Assembly: GCA_030374805.1 (NCBI GenBank)
Contig: JARGSG010000103.1
Span: forward strand, 1 to 64,000
Reading direction: 5' to 3'
Length of the DNA: 64,000 nucleotides
From: Gracilaria gracilis
Taxonomy: Eukaryota; Rhodophyta; Florideophyceae; Gracilariales; Gracilariaceae
Part shown: positions 9,786 through 19,277 of the stretch, one piece after another
Position numbering within the stretch: the first letter of the stretch is position 1
Layout of the letters: each line of letters begins with the position of its first letter
Position numbers and translations under genes: made by a program
Notes under the pieces: model-generated
Database searches by the model: none
Told to the model about the DNA's origin: nothing
What the model saw: the letters and a program-made list of their open reading frames with translations, nothing else

Positions 9786-12335
9786 TTGAGCATCATGAGC
9801 GCGCGAGCTGAAGCACCGGGGACTCTTAAGCGGCGTACGCCGCCCGTTGGGAGGTCTCGCATGGTATCGTCCACCATCGACCCCGATGCAAGCGCAATGG
9901 ACACACGTTTCTTGGCGTTTTGGAAGCTGTTCATCGAGCTACGAGATGCCTATGCGGCTTCTCGAAGCGGTACAGGTACTCCTCGAGAAGTTGGATACAC
10001 AGATATCGTTCAGTATGCTGTATCGAACCGTAACAGCCTGCGATGCGCCCGGGACTTCCTGACTAAGGCGGTGAAGGGTTCGTACACGAATTATACACCG
10101 GAAGAACTGGCGAAGATATGCATCGACGTCCGTTTCCTTAGTAGGATTTACAAGTACGTTCGTATAATGGATATGGATGACACTTCTCTCGATCGCCGTG
10201 TGAGAGATATGTTCAGCTGGAGTCTGGACGAGGAATTGGACCATGGGAGCTCCTTTCAGGAGCGGGTTTTCTGGAATGACCTGTTCAAACGACACGGTTC
10301 GGGCAGTAGGCAAACGAAGCGGACAACGTTCAAGATAGGCCCTCCTTCCCGCTTCCAGCAACTGCTCTATCTTTCCTTCGTGAAGCGCATTTCGTTGGAA
10401 AGAAGCCTACCAGAACCTAAGAGAGGGAAGACCTCTCAACGCACCCATAGGGCCGTACCGTTTGTAGACGGGTACATACCGTCCAAGGACGCACACGGAA
10501 GGCAAATGGCCCATGCTATCCAAAGCATATGCATGGGATGGGATTTATTTGCACGTGCATTAGGTTTTGCTGATGCAGAGCAGATGCTATTCCCATACCT
10601 GCTAATCGACAACAAGTCTCTTGGGTTCCATGCTATCGATTCCCGCGCTGCTGGATTCAGTTCCGCATCGGCCAGTCGTACTTTAGGGGAGGAAATGAAG
10701 GCAACTTCCGAGGTGAGCGAAACGGTTTCTTGGGTTCATTCTCTTTCCGACGATATCGATGCCAAGTTACGGGAATTGGCAAAGGAATTCTTAGCAGATG
10801 TGAGCAAAGTAGTTTTGAATGGTTTCCTCTACAAGATGGCCCCTACGTCAAGGTGGAACTTGTCGGAAAGTTTCAGACGAAAGCTTCCGGCTCCATTTCC
10901 ATCCCGTTTCAACGGATTCTCGAACGATTACATAACTTCTATTCGAGAAGCTGTTCTTGTACAGAACTTGGTACCTTCTGCAGCCGTGGCGAGGGGTAAT
11001 GGGGGAGGCCGAGAAGCTGGAAGTACGACCGTAACTGTGAAGATTGAGAACACGATACCAGTTGCTACATCCTCGAAAACGACAGCAGCAGGAAAGACGT
11101 CAGGAGAAACCGATGTCATTGTCATTGTGGATAGTGACGATGAACAAGGTGCTTCTGGAGGGGGCAGTGACAATATTCCGGATGGAGTTCTCCCCCCTCA
11201 CGACCTGGATGACGCACGGACCGTGAAGGCTCTTGACGTGGTTCGACAAAGTATGGAGAAACAGTACTCTATGCATTGTGTCGGATACGACGAACTAGTT
11301 GAGGCTCATGGTACACTCTTCCCGTCGGACGATGCATTGGAGGGTAACGTTCAGCTTGTGCTCACAGACCCACCCTATGGTATACGCGACAGTGAGTACG
11401 ACGAACTAACTGAGGACGATATGGTAAATACTGCCCAGGTCATATCATCCATGCTCCGACCTGGGGGGCATTTCATCCTGTTCTGCACAATTGAACAGTT
11501 TGGAGACTGGGAAGAGATACTGCGTGAGCACCAGTCAGAGGACGCAGACGGAAAGGCAGGTGTGTCCTTTCTAGTGGATCCGACACCGGTACAATTCATT
11601 CGCTCTCGCTCAAATCCCATGGCGAACCCCGGACGTGATACCACTCGTTTGTTTGCAGCAACGGAGTACGCAGTGCATGGGGTCAGGAATGGAAACTCGT
11701 ACACGGAACAGAAGGTAATGGTGAACTACCAGAACTTCGGGTTTGTTCCGTCTAGGTATCTCGGGCACTACGCTGTCATTGACCAAGTTCCACATCTTGC
11801 ACATGGGGAGAGTCTCCGCTGGAGGGTGACGACTGGCCGACGTAACCGAACTACGAAGATTCGTCCGGAACAAAGGCCCAGAGAGCTACTGAAGGAACTC
11901 ATCGCGAGATTCTCCAACCCTGGAGATGTCGTCGTTGATCTGTACGCCGGGACGTTCTCCACCGCACTAGCTTGTATGGAAATGGAACAGCCTCGCCGAT
12001 TCATTGGATGTGAAAAGGATGAAGAATGCTTTGCTCATGCGAAGCACAATGCTGTTCTCTTGTACGCCCGGAAGGTGTGGCGAAATGAGTTCAAGACGCC
12101 GGTACCCGTGACGAACGAAGTGGTGCAATCTTCTTATATTGTGGATGCCAAATTTCCGCAGGGAAAAGTAAGGCCCTCAAGGATATGGAGTGCACCGAAA
12201 GGATTCCCCCCTACCAGTCTTTCCCCTTCTATCTCGTGTCGTATCTATCGACATATTGGGATGAACCGACGGTTATCGATGTCTACAAGGAGAAACCGTT
12301 CCATGAGTGGCCCCCCACGTTACAAGGGAGGATGA
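9786..12335 (+). CDS. bacterial-type N6-adenine/N4-cytosine DNA methyltransferase
   Basis: 849 residues. The N-terminal 400 residues are not recognised. Residues about 440-455 hold a hydrophobic-acidic stretch (DVIVIVDSDDE) typical of a SUMO-interaction motif. The catalytic half has DPPYG at about 528-532 (motif IV, catalytic loop) followed by RPGGHFILF, and later PGDVVVDLYAGTFSTALA at about 712-729 (motif I, AdoMet binding) and FIGCEKDEECF. The order IV before I is that of beta-class amino-methyltransferases (the N6_N4_Mtase family), which are common in bacteria and rare in eukaryotes; bdelloid rotifers have a known N4-cytosine example. The last about 50 codons overlap the SET ORF in another frame and look out of frame, so the true end may be near 12168, with splicing or a frame change into SET. 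Confidence 0.82.
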   Translation: MSIMSARAEAPGTLKRRTPPVGRSRMVSSTIDPDASAMDTRFLAFWKLFIELRDAYAASRSGTGTPREVGYTDIVQYAVSNRNSLRCARDFLTKAVKGSYTNYTPEELAKICIDVRFLSRIYKYVRIMDMDDTSLDRRVRDMFSWSLDEELDHGSSFQERVFWNDLFKRHGSGSRQTKRTTFKIGPPSRFQQLLYLSFVKRISLERSLPEPKRGKTSQRTHRAVPFVDGYIPSKDAHGRQMAHAIQSICMGWDLFARALGFADAEQMLFPYLLIDNKSLGFHAIDSRAAGFSSASASRTLGEEMKATSEVSETVSWVHSLSDDIDAKLRELAKEFLADVSKVVLNGFLYKMAPTSRWNLSESFRRKLPAPFPSRFNGFSNDYITSIREAVLVQNLVPSAAVARGNGGGREAGSTTVTVKIENTIPVATSSKTTAAGKTSGETDVIVIVDSDDEQGASGGGSDNIPDGVLPPHDLDDARTVKALDVVRQSMEKQYSMHCVGYDELVEAHGTLFPSDDALEGNVQLVLTDPPYGIRDSEYDELTEDDMVNTAQVISSMLRPGGHFILFCTIEQFGDWEEILREHQSEDADGKAGVSFLVDPTPVQFIRSRSNPMANPGRDTTRLFAATEYAVHGVRNGNSYTEQKVMVNYQNFGFVPSRYLGHYAVIDQVPHLAHGESLRWRVTTGRRNRTTKIRPEQRPRELLKELIARFSNPGDVVVDLYAGTFSTALACMEMEQPRRFIGCEKDEECFAHAKHNAVLLYARKVWRNEFKTPVPVTNEVVQSSYIVDAKFPQGKVRPSRIWSAPKGFPPTSLSPSISCRIYRHIGMNRRLSMSTRRNRSMSGPPRYKGG

Positions 12336-12934
12336 ACACGCTAGATGAACGCAGCTTGCTTTCGGTGGAGGCGAGTTCCCTCTGGCTCTATGTGAAGAAG
12401 TCCGATATTAAGCACCCAGCGAGTGGAAATGGAGTATTCACAAGTAGGGCATTCTCAGAGGGGGAGGTTGTTGCCTACTTTTACGGGACATTAGTGTATC
12501 ATGATTTGAGCCGAAGGACCGCGTCACAATTGACCTATGGGGATGGGATGTTGGGTGCCACTGCATTTCGCTTCAGAAGATACGGCATGCAAGTGAAGCT
12601 TAGGGGGCAGATGTACAGTAGTCTCCCTCATTACGATACTGAAGTCAGCGCCGCTCAAGCTTGGGTAGTTCCGGCTCCCTTTTGTGTCGCAGGATATATC
12701 AATGATGCTTCGTACCGGGAAGGGGATGAAGGGAAGGATACGGAAGAGATGGATCCCGACAAAGTCCGTACACCCAATGTAGCAATTCGCCAACCCTCAG
12801 AGCATCAAGCCACGACGTCAGGGGTCTTGGAGAACTACAAACTCCTTGTGGTGGCAGCTACGAGAGATGTTAAGGAAAACGAGGAACTTTACGTTGACTA
12901 TGGATCTGCGTATCCATGGGAGAGGTTGACGTAA
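12185..12934 (+). CDS. SET-domain protein (putative lysine methyltransferase)
   Basis: 249 residues from the first ATG; the frame overlaps the methyltransferase ORF by 151 bp. SET hallmarks are in order: SGNGVFTSRAFSEGEVV (about 80-96, AdoMet-binding GxG region, where the usual G-x-G reads N-G-V), then YINDAS (about 171-176, in place of the canonical N-H-S/C), then KENEELYVDYG (about 230-240, the ELxxDYG substrate/AdoMet knot). The missing His of N-H-S weakens but does not exclude activity. In the overlap the SET frame reads like ordinary protein while the methyltransferase frame does not. A GTAAGG donor-like site at 12168 or a frameshift could therefore join the two into one polypeptide. Histone methylation is the family's usual role; the target here is unknown. 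Confidence 0.75.
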   Translation: MECTERIPPYQSFPFYLVSYLSTYWDEPTVIDVYKEKPFHEWPPTLQGRMNTLDERSLLSVEASSLWLYVKKSDIKHPASGNGVFTSRAFSEGEVVAYFYGTLVYHDLSRRTASQLTYGDGMLGATAFRFRRYGMQVKLRGQMYSSLPHYDTEVSAAQAWVVPAPFCVAGYINDASYREGDEGKDTEEMDPDKVRTPNVAIRQPSEHQATTSGVLENYKLLVVAATRDVKENEELYVDYGSAYPWERLT

Positions 12935-13475
12935 GGTATGAAGTTTCATTCGCATAGAGTCTTATGTGCTCCATGTCATAGTATATTAAGTAAAGTATAA
13001 AGTTAAGTGTATTGCAAACCTCAACGTTTAACGTAATTACTAGCTTATGTGCTTCAATCGCGTAAGGAAGGGAAGGTACAATGTACGCGTAGACCCCAAT
13101 TTCCCATACTCAATAACGTGTTTAGGGAAGACAATGGAAGTTCAACCACGGTACATAATGGAAGTTTACATTACTCATTGTGTACTTTGAAGTAATCACT
13201 TTGCCCCTAACAGCTAAATTTATTACGCTGAGTGGCAACCGCATTTCAATCCACTCCGAAATATGGGCCATGCAAAGGTCAAAAATTCGAATGAAAGTCC
13301 GCCATAATTGCCAAAAATACTGCTGCCCCCGGCGCTACTAATCTCCATGTCAACAGTCCTACTTTATACCCTCCTCCACCGATCTTCCACGACACAAAAT
13401 TGCACTGCTCCGCTACTCACTCACCACATCCAGTTCTGCCTCATAACTTTTCCGACACAGAACGACTCAACTTCG
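12935..13475. other. intergenic spacer inside the giant transposon
   Basis: About 540 bp between the SET gene and the coiled-coil gene. AT-rich; CTTATGTGCT appears twice (about 12961 and 13043) and AATGGAAGTT twice (about 13133 and 13157). It presumably holds a terminator and the next promoter. The frame of the downstream ORF is open from 13308, but its first 56 residues look non-coding. Confidence 0.4.
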
Positions 13476-16028
13476 ATGGTGCCACAACGTGCGGGGAAGC
13501 CTCAGCGTGAACGGGGAAGGACATCGCAGCCCACGGAGCGCGGGGATATTGGCGTAGCCAAACGTAGGGGCGCCGAAACCGCAGGGAAACGTGTAATGGG
13601 CGGAAGAGGTGGTCGAGGACGAGCACCACGTGTTGGACTTTCTGCGAGAGCTCCGAAACAAAAGCCGTCGTCGTTAGTGTCGAAGGGAAAGCCGAGAACG
13701 AGATCTGGAGTTAGTACTTGCACTACAGAACGAACGGTTAGTGAAACAGTTCTTGCCGAGAATGGCGCAATGCAGGGGCCTATTACACGCCACATGGCCT
13801 CAACGGAGGTGCGAAGAGGGTATGAAGACGAGAATGCTGAAGGGAAGGTTATGGAGGTGAAGAACAGAAGAGCTTGTCCACGTGACGACGGCACAAGAAG
13901 GAGGGAAAATAGACGGAGAGGAAACCATGAAGGCCGTAAGATTCTCGAGACGGGGGTAAATGTGAGCGACCAAGCAGAAACCCAAGCCGTGGGGAGCAGC
14001 ACCGCAAGGGACAAACCTGGGAAGAAGGAAAGACCAACCCGCGCTAAGGTAACGGAACGGAACCGTAGTGCATCAAGGAAACCAAGCATGGCGGACAAGA
14101 TGGATGACGACGAGATATGTGGGACAACACGTGAGGGAGGGGGAGAGCGAGAAGGCCTGGTATGGGACGAGAACCGGAATGCCTTGGAAGACGGGAATAA
14201 CGTGGAATACGGGATAGTATCGCGTGTGGTCCCCATGGGACGCAGACAGGAATCCGTACCACGTGTTGTTCCGAGAAACGACGAGGAGGAGGACGACGAA
14301 GACCAGATACAACCGGCACCAGCCACACGTGAATCACCGCGACATAGGTTGAACCAACTGAGAACACGAACGACACCGAGGAAGGACATGGGACGAATCC
14401 GAAGCGAAGGAAGAGTAATGGCCGCAAACCCGCCGAGAGATGTTTGGACGGAAAAGGATGTCGATCCCGCCGCTCAGGGAAAATTCCCACGTACCATTTC
14501 ACGGTATGACGCAGTGGACGAAGACAATGAAGATGAGAACTTTACCCCACGATACGAGCTGTTGCAGAAGATCGGAAAGCTTAAAGGTGATTTGTTTCGT
14601 TCAACGGAGGACAACCAAAGTCTGAAAATGAGCGTACGACTCGCGCTGAACAACGTCGAGCAACTGGAACGGAAGGTGAAAGAGCAAGAAGTGCTATTAC
14701 ACTCTCTGAGAGAGGCTTTGAAACGAGGAAAGGAAAGCAAAGAAAGTGACACGAGCAAGAGCAGGAGAAAGTACGAGATACAAGTGAGCGACGCCTTTGT
14801 TGGAGTTGCAAAGACAGTGTATGACTCCATATTGCAATACGCCAAGGACGAGACACGGGAACTGTGCTTCGGGATGAATATGGCGGCGAGAAATTGGGGA
14901 AATCGAAGTGAGACGGTGGGAGCGGAAACGGAGGACAGCGTGCTTGTTGTCGACGGGAAGGAGATAGTACCGCGTTGCCCGATGGAGCTTGCCATGGAGA
15001 TGAAAGCATATACTCCCTCCATTCGAGGTGGGTGCGAAAATTTGCTGGTGCAAATCGTGGAGACGGAGGTAATGAAACCGCGTTGGGAAAGCATCCGAGA
15101 GATGAAGATGGAGGAGGATTGTGTGAAACAACTAACCAATGACATCTGTTTGCGAAGGAGATTGAAACAGGCACTAAGTAATGGAATGGGTGTTCGAAAA
15201 CGGCATGCGAAGGAGAAGTTGCTCATGGGACTAGGTTATGACTTGATCGTGAGGGCACCGAGAAAAGATGATGAGAAGCAACTGGAGAAATACGAGCAGC
15301 AAGCCAGAGAGGTACGCGAGAAGCTGCTACCAAGAGATGGAAACGGATGTGAGATTCTCTCTTCATGGAGAACTCAGAGGGTAGAGGATTTATGTTTCTC
15401 TGAGTTTGAAACAAGCAAGGCAACAGAGGATGAACCAAGTGACTGGTTGTTTAGGAACAGCCTGAGCTTGGACGTACTACGGGAGTTTATGGGATACGAA
15501 GTATTCCAAAACAGTTCGAGGAAAGCGGAGGTGAGGGATCCAGTGGATGGAACAATTATGCATCTGGCGCGTCTCGATGCATGGATAGCGAGCGTTGTTC
15601 GGGCGACAGAGTCCGAAAGAGGGAGAGGCGGTAAGAGGCAGGTATTGTTCTCTAACTTATTCGGAAAATACCTGCCACTGGCATTAGAGAGTATACTAGG
15701 GACTGTGAGATTCCATATGAAACAGAGTTATCGATCGGAGTTCAGGAACACCCCGTCTAGTGCTGAGGATCGGCAGCGTGGAAATGATGAACGCGTGGGC
15801 ACTGTGGCTTATTGGATGCCGTCGAAATTGAAATTGTACCTTGCCGTCCGAGAAGATGTGTTCATGGAAGAGATTACTGAGCATCTTGGAGCTGTACTGG
15901 ATTGCTATGTTGGATGCTGTAGTCGGGAAGACCGTATGTTCTACGAAATAAGAGCAGAGAGATATGTACGGGAACGCACTACGGAAGACGGAGTGGATGA
16001 AGAGAATGAGATGGAGAATGAGGACTAG
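13476..16028 (+). CDS. long charged coiled-coil protein, unknown function
   Basis: About 850 residues from the preferred ATG (MVPQRAGK); an upstream ATG at 13308 would add 56 hydrophobic, non-conserved-looking residues. The first half is Arg/Lys/Glu-rich and disordered-looking, consistent with nucleic-acid binding. A clear coiled coil lies at about 14550-14730 (heptads in LERKVKEQEVLLHSLREAL). The last about 400 residues look globular, with Trp- and Cys-containing helices; I recognise no domain. It ends 30 bp from the end of the transposase gene, tail to tail. By position and composition it could be a second transposition protein (TnpA-like) or a structural DNA-binding partner; this is inference. 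Confidence 0.65.
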   Translation: MVPQRAGKPQRERGRTSQPTERGDIGVAKRRGAETAGKRVMGGRGGRGRAPRVGLSARAPKQKPSSLVSKGKPRTRSGVSTCTTERTVSETVLAENGAMQGPITRHMASTEVRRGYEDENAEGKVMEVKNRRACPRDDGTRRRENRRRGNHEGRKILETGVNVSDQAETQAVGSSTARDKPGKKERPTRAKVTERNRSASRKPSMADKMDDDEICGTTREGGGEREGLVWDENRNALEDGNNVEYGIVSRVVPMGRRQESVPRVVPRNDEEEDDEDQIQPAPATRESPRHRLNQLRTRTTPRKDMGRIRSEGRVMAANPPRDVWTEKDVDPAAQGKFPRTISRYDAVDEDNEDENFTPRYELLQKIGKLKGDLFRSTEDNQSLKMSVRLALNNVEQLERKVKEQEVLLHSLREALKRGKESKESDTSKSRRKYEIQVSDAFVGVAKTVYDSILQYAKDETRELCFGMNMAARNWGNRSETVGAETEDSVLVVDGKEIVPRCPMELAMEMKAYTPSIRGGCENLLVQIVETEVMKPRWESIREMKMEEDCVKQLTNDICLRRRLKQALSNGMGVRKRHAKEKLLMGLGYDLIVRAPRKDDEKQLEKYEQQAREVREKLLPRDGNGCEILSSWRTQRVEDLCFSEFETSKATEDEPSDWLFRNSLSLDVLREFMGYEVFQNSSRKAEVRDPVDGTIMHLARLDAWIASVVRATESERGRGGKRQVLFSNLFGKYLPLALESILGTVRFHMKQSYRSEFRNTPSSAEDRQRGNDERVGTVAYWMPSKLKLYLAVREDVFMEEITEHLGAVLDCYVGCCSREDRMFYEIRAERYVRERTTEDGVDEENEMENED

Positions 16029-16058
16029 AAAGTCACAAGTACACCAGTAAGATTTATG

Positions 16059-19000
16059 TTAGGAAGGTTGGGTGTTACGATGGTGGTACACACGTGCTTG
16101 AGGATTGCGATAAAATCGGTTAATGTAGAAACGATGGAACTCCCAGTGTAGTGCAGGGAAGAATGGACGGGCGGGATAGTTCTGGCGGAGTATGTGTATC
16201 GAACCTCTGATTGAAGAAAATGGGACGAGACCGAACCAAGGGGAGACAGGTGGAGACCTTGACCTCTTCGCAGAACTGGAGGGCTCTAAGGTGTGATCCT
16301 TCTCGTCGTCTGTAGCCCAGCGAAGGGAAATACAGTTGAGGGTTTCGTCGATGTTATCTAAAGGCGGTGTCACCTCAAAGAAACGAACGAAAGCGAATTC
16401 CGACTGGTAGTCACTTACGCTCTTTCTGTTGAAGCGAAGCAGGGCAATGACTTTGCATACCCACGCCGTCGGAAAGTTACAGTTGGGAGGAGGAGTTCCG
16501 TTCACGAGGACCGTGGAGAATTTTGGGGACTTCGAAGGGCCGAAAGATGTCGTGGCGAAAATCCGTTCACAAGTAGGTACATCTGGCTCTCTCATTCTGA
16601 TGCATTGATGGTGACGGTCGTAATCATCTAACGACGGACAGAATCCACTGAGAATGTACGCAGAGTTCACGACGGTGATTCGAATATCATAAGGGTTGCC
16701 TACCGGTTGCAAAGTTTCAAGGCATAATTTGCGGAAGGGAGAGATTGTATCGCGAGAGATTTGGTTGATGAACTGCAGTGTCGGTTTCGAGAATAAATCT
16801 TTGAGAGATGACGAAGAGACGTTTGGATGTGATCGTAGATACTTGTCGGCTGTAATGAGTTCGAAGAGAGAGAAAGAGTTCCCGTCGCGAACCATGGTTG
16901 GACTGCGCTGAATGGAGGGGTTCATGGAGCTGGAAGACATGGAGAAGTGATTCCTTACTGACATCGAGTGCAAGAACTCTTGCGACTCCTGGATGGCATC
17001 CACTGTTTCCTTATGGGCCGTTGATCGTCGCCGAGAGGTACGGCGGTAGTGGTTCTTGAAGAGGAGGTGAGCATGCTCGTACACGCCGGCATCTGCAAAG
17101 TGAAGGCCTCCGTATCGGGGGATGTCGGGGATGATGTGGTCGAGGAGGTGGAACTTGAGAGTGCGGAAGTTGGAAGCCTGGTAAGGGCCCAGAATGGAGA
17201 CAGTTTGAGCCTTGAAGTTCTTGATCTGAGTTTCCAAATAGCGTATGCGATGTTCCGTCCATTCCGGAGTGGTGTGGTAATGGAGAACGTTGTTGAGGAG
17301 ATCGACGTAGGAAGTGAATACAATGGTGATTGGGGCGGAAGATACTTCACCACAGCAGCGGTCAAAGAAGGCGCCAATGAAGGGGAATACCATGTCGAGG
17401 GCACGATAGTCTTTTGCTTCTAGCATGCCTCTGATACCGTCTGTGGTGAAGAATCCGTTGAGAGATTTCCCCTTCTCTGACGTGGAGAAGTCAATGTGAA
17501 GCCCTGGAGCCGGAAAGGATCGTTCAATGTCTGCCAAGATGGAGTTGGCGTGGTTGAGCAGAGATGTTCTGATGGATCTGAACGTCCTCGATTTCCCGTG
17601 AGAGTCGGCCGAAGTGTGAAGAGAATCGGATCTGAGGCGTTCGATGGTGGCGAGTTTGATGAGTTTGGAGATGCCTAGATGAAAGTTGTGAAGGGGCTCG
17701 AAGGAGAAAATTGAATAAGGAGTGAGCAGAGGGGAGACGTTGAGAAGAGGATATGATTCCAGGAAGGAATGATATGGAGAGAGGGACATGGAGTGCAGAA
17801 GTTCGAACGCTTCATCTTTCAAGTTCCTTGCCACGCGTGGTTTGTGGGATTGGAGAGCGGAATCAGCCTTGAGAAGGAGGTCATTGTGCCTCTCCCTGGT
17901 TTTCGAGGTATGGGAAATGGTTCGCTCTGTGAGAAGGGGTTGGTAGAGGTTGAGCTTTGAACGAGGAATGAGACATCGGTGGCAGGGCTTGCATGGCTTC
18001 GTACCATGAAGCACGGCTAGGATGTCCTTGGCTTCGGGGATGTCAGCACTGTAGTTGGAGATGACGGGATGGCACTGACGAAGGACTCCTTTAGCATCGC
18101 GGAAGGGGAAACCTTTTAGCCCGATATGGTACAGAGGTCTAAGGATGGTTTCGAAGGCCTCCTGGACGAGTTGCATGCGCACGATGCGGGTCATATTCGA
18201 GATTGAGGGGCCTATTTCCAAGGACTCTGTGTCGACAGAGAACGAAGTTGATGTGAAGGATGTGGGTATGTATCCGACGAGTGTGCAGTTCTGGGTGATG
18301 CATTTTCTGCGGAAGGAGTCCTTGAAATTGAGGAGGGTGATATGAAGAAGATAAGAAGTGACAGAGGAACTTTTCAAGGATGTGGAAGACTTATCTGAAT
18401 AGAGTTGAATGAGTCCGATGAAGGAGTCTGTACCGGTGATGCTGGGGTCGTGCCAGATGACGTCGGGATCTGGAGAATGCAGGATATGTTCCCTCATGGA
18501 AGGTACGACATGGTGGCCGAGATCGAAAGCCATGGGATGTGCGAATGAGAGTGTTCCAGCGCCGGAAGCTTGTTTGATTGGGTGGAAGAAAGCGTTTGTA
18601 TAGGATGCGAGACGGAGCTGCTGTAGAAGAACTTCAACGGGATCTCTGAGGTAGAGGGTGGCGGAGAAGTTACGGCTTTTGTCATGGATGATTCTGGAAG
18701 TGAAGCCGATGGAGCTAACTCTTTCTTCGAAGATTTTTGAGTGTAGTTTGAGGCATTCAGAAGCGGAGGTGATGGACGTCTGGAAGAGAGAGGGGGGAAA
18801 AGTGGACTGCTTGAGGATGTTGATAAGCTCGTCGGCGGAACGCTTACCCAATTTTGTGGCGATAGAGGATATGTAGGTTACGAGGTTCTGTATGTGTTCC
18901 TTCTGAGAGGGAGGTGAGCTAGAGATGGCGTTACCAGAGCCTGTGGAAGGGGACTGAGAGGAGAGTGGATGGTGGGGGCTGAGTATATGTGTCGCGTCGG

Positions 19001-19277
19001 ATGAGCGTATGGAGAGAGCGAGCTGTTCCTGGTGATAGGGGTCGTCGTCTGCCAGTGCTACATTATCTGAGGGGCGGTTAGAGAGAGTAGATAAAGGGGG
19101 TTTGGTGTTATGGAGCCTGCGACGTTTGGTTCGTGGGGGTAAGTGGGAACCTCGATGAGGAGTGGGGGTGAGAAAAGGGTTTGGGTCATTTTTGTGCCTA
19201 CATCGTTTCTGATGTTGAGCGAGGGAGGCCAGGGAATGTGTATGATATGAGCAGGGGGGGAAGCAGCACACGTGCAT
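16059..19277 (-). CDS. Plavaka-like (CACTA-related) DDE transposase
   Basis: Preferred start ATG at 19277 gives about 1072 residues; the frame is open to 19583 (1174 aa). It begins with a zinc-finger-like CCFPPC...H...HQKRCRH, then a Ser/Pro-rich linker. The core matches the Plavaka pattern of fungal transposases: IQLYSDKSS with a candidate catalytic Asp (typical YSDKTQ), HITLLNFKDSFRRK, LVGYIPTSF, then DAKGVLRQCHPVISNYSAD, CKPCHRCLIP (Cys cluster), FSFEPLHNFHLGI (typical D/E-xLH-x-x-x-x-G) and, near the C-terminus, LKFHLLDHI...GLHFADAGVYEHAH...YRRTSRRR (typical KFH...ExxH...RTNRR). It would bind and cut the terminal repeats of the giant element. No frame breaks are seen. Confidence 0.85.
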   Translation of the reverse strand: MHVCCFPPCSYHTHSLASLAQHQKRCRHKNDPNPFLTPTPHRGSHLPPRTKRRRLHNTKPPLSTLSNRPSDNVALADDDPYHQEQLALSIRSSDATHILSPHHPLSSQSPSTGSGNAISSSPPSQKEHIQNLVTYISSIATKLGKRSADELINILKQSTFPPSLFQTSITSASECLKLHSKIFEERVSSIGFTSRIIHDKSRNFSATLYLRDPVEVLLQQLRLASYTNAFFHPIKQASGAGTLSFAHPMAFDLGHHVVPSMREHILHSPDPDVIWHDPSITGTDSFIGLIQLYSDKSSTSLKSSSVTSYLLHITLLNFKDSFRRKCITQNCTLVGYIPTSFTSTSFSVDTESLEIGPSISNMTRIVRMQLVQEAFETILRPLYHIGLKGFPFRDAKGVLRQCHPVISNYSADIPEAKDILAVLHGTKPCKPCHRCLIPRSKLNLYQPLLTERTISHTSKTRERHNDLLLKADSALQSHKPRVARNLKDEAFELLHSMSLSPYHSFLESYPLLNVSPLLTPYSIFSFEPLHNFHLGISKLIKLATIERLRSDSLHTSADSHGKSRTFRSIRTSLLNHANSILADIERSFPAPGLHIDFSTSEKGKSLNGFFTTDGIRGMLEAKDYRALDMVFPFIGAFFDRCCGEVSSAPITIVFTSYVDLLNNVLHYHTTPEWTEHRIRYLETQIKNFKAQTVSILGPYQASNFRTLKFHLLDHIIPDIPRYGGLHFADAGVYEHAHLLFKNHYRRTSRRRSTAHKETVDAIQESQEFLHSMSVRNHFSMSSSSMNPSIQRSPTMVRDGNSFSLFELITADKYLRSHPNVSSSSLKDLFSKPTLQFINQISRDTISPFRKLCLETLQPVGNPYDIRITVVNSAYILSGFCPSLDDYDRHHQCIRMREPDVPTCERIFATTSFGPSKSPKFSTVLVNGTPPPNCNFPTAWVCKVIALLRFNRKSVSDYQSEFAFVRFFEVTPPLDNIDETLNCISLRWATDDEKDHTLEPSSSAKRSRSPPVSPWFGLVPFSSIRGSIHILRQNYPARPFFPALHWEFHRFYINRFYRNPQARVYHHRNTQPS

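Noticed and set aside
12168-12181. A 14-base mini-intron joining methyltransferase and SET frames
   Set aside because: Far shorter than any normal spliceosomal intron; only a longer intron or frame change is credible.
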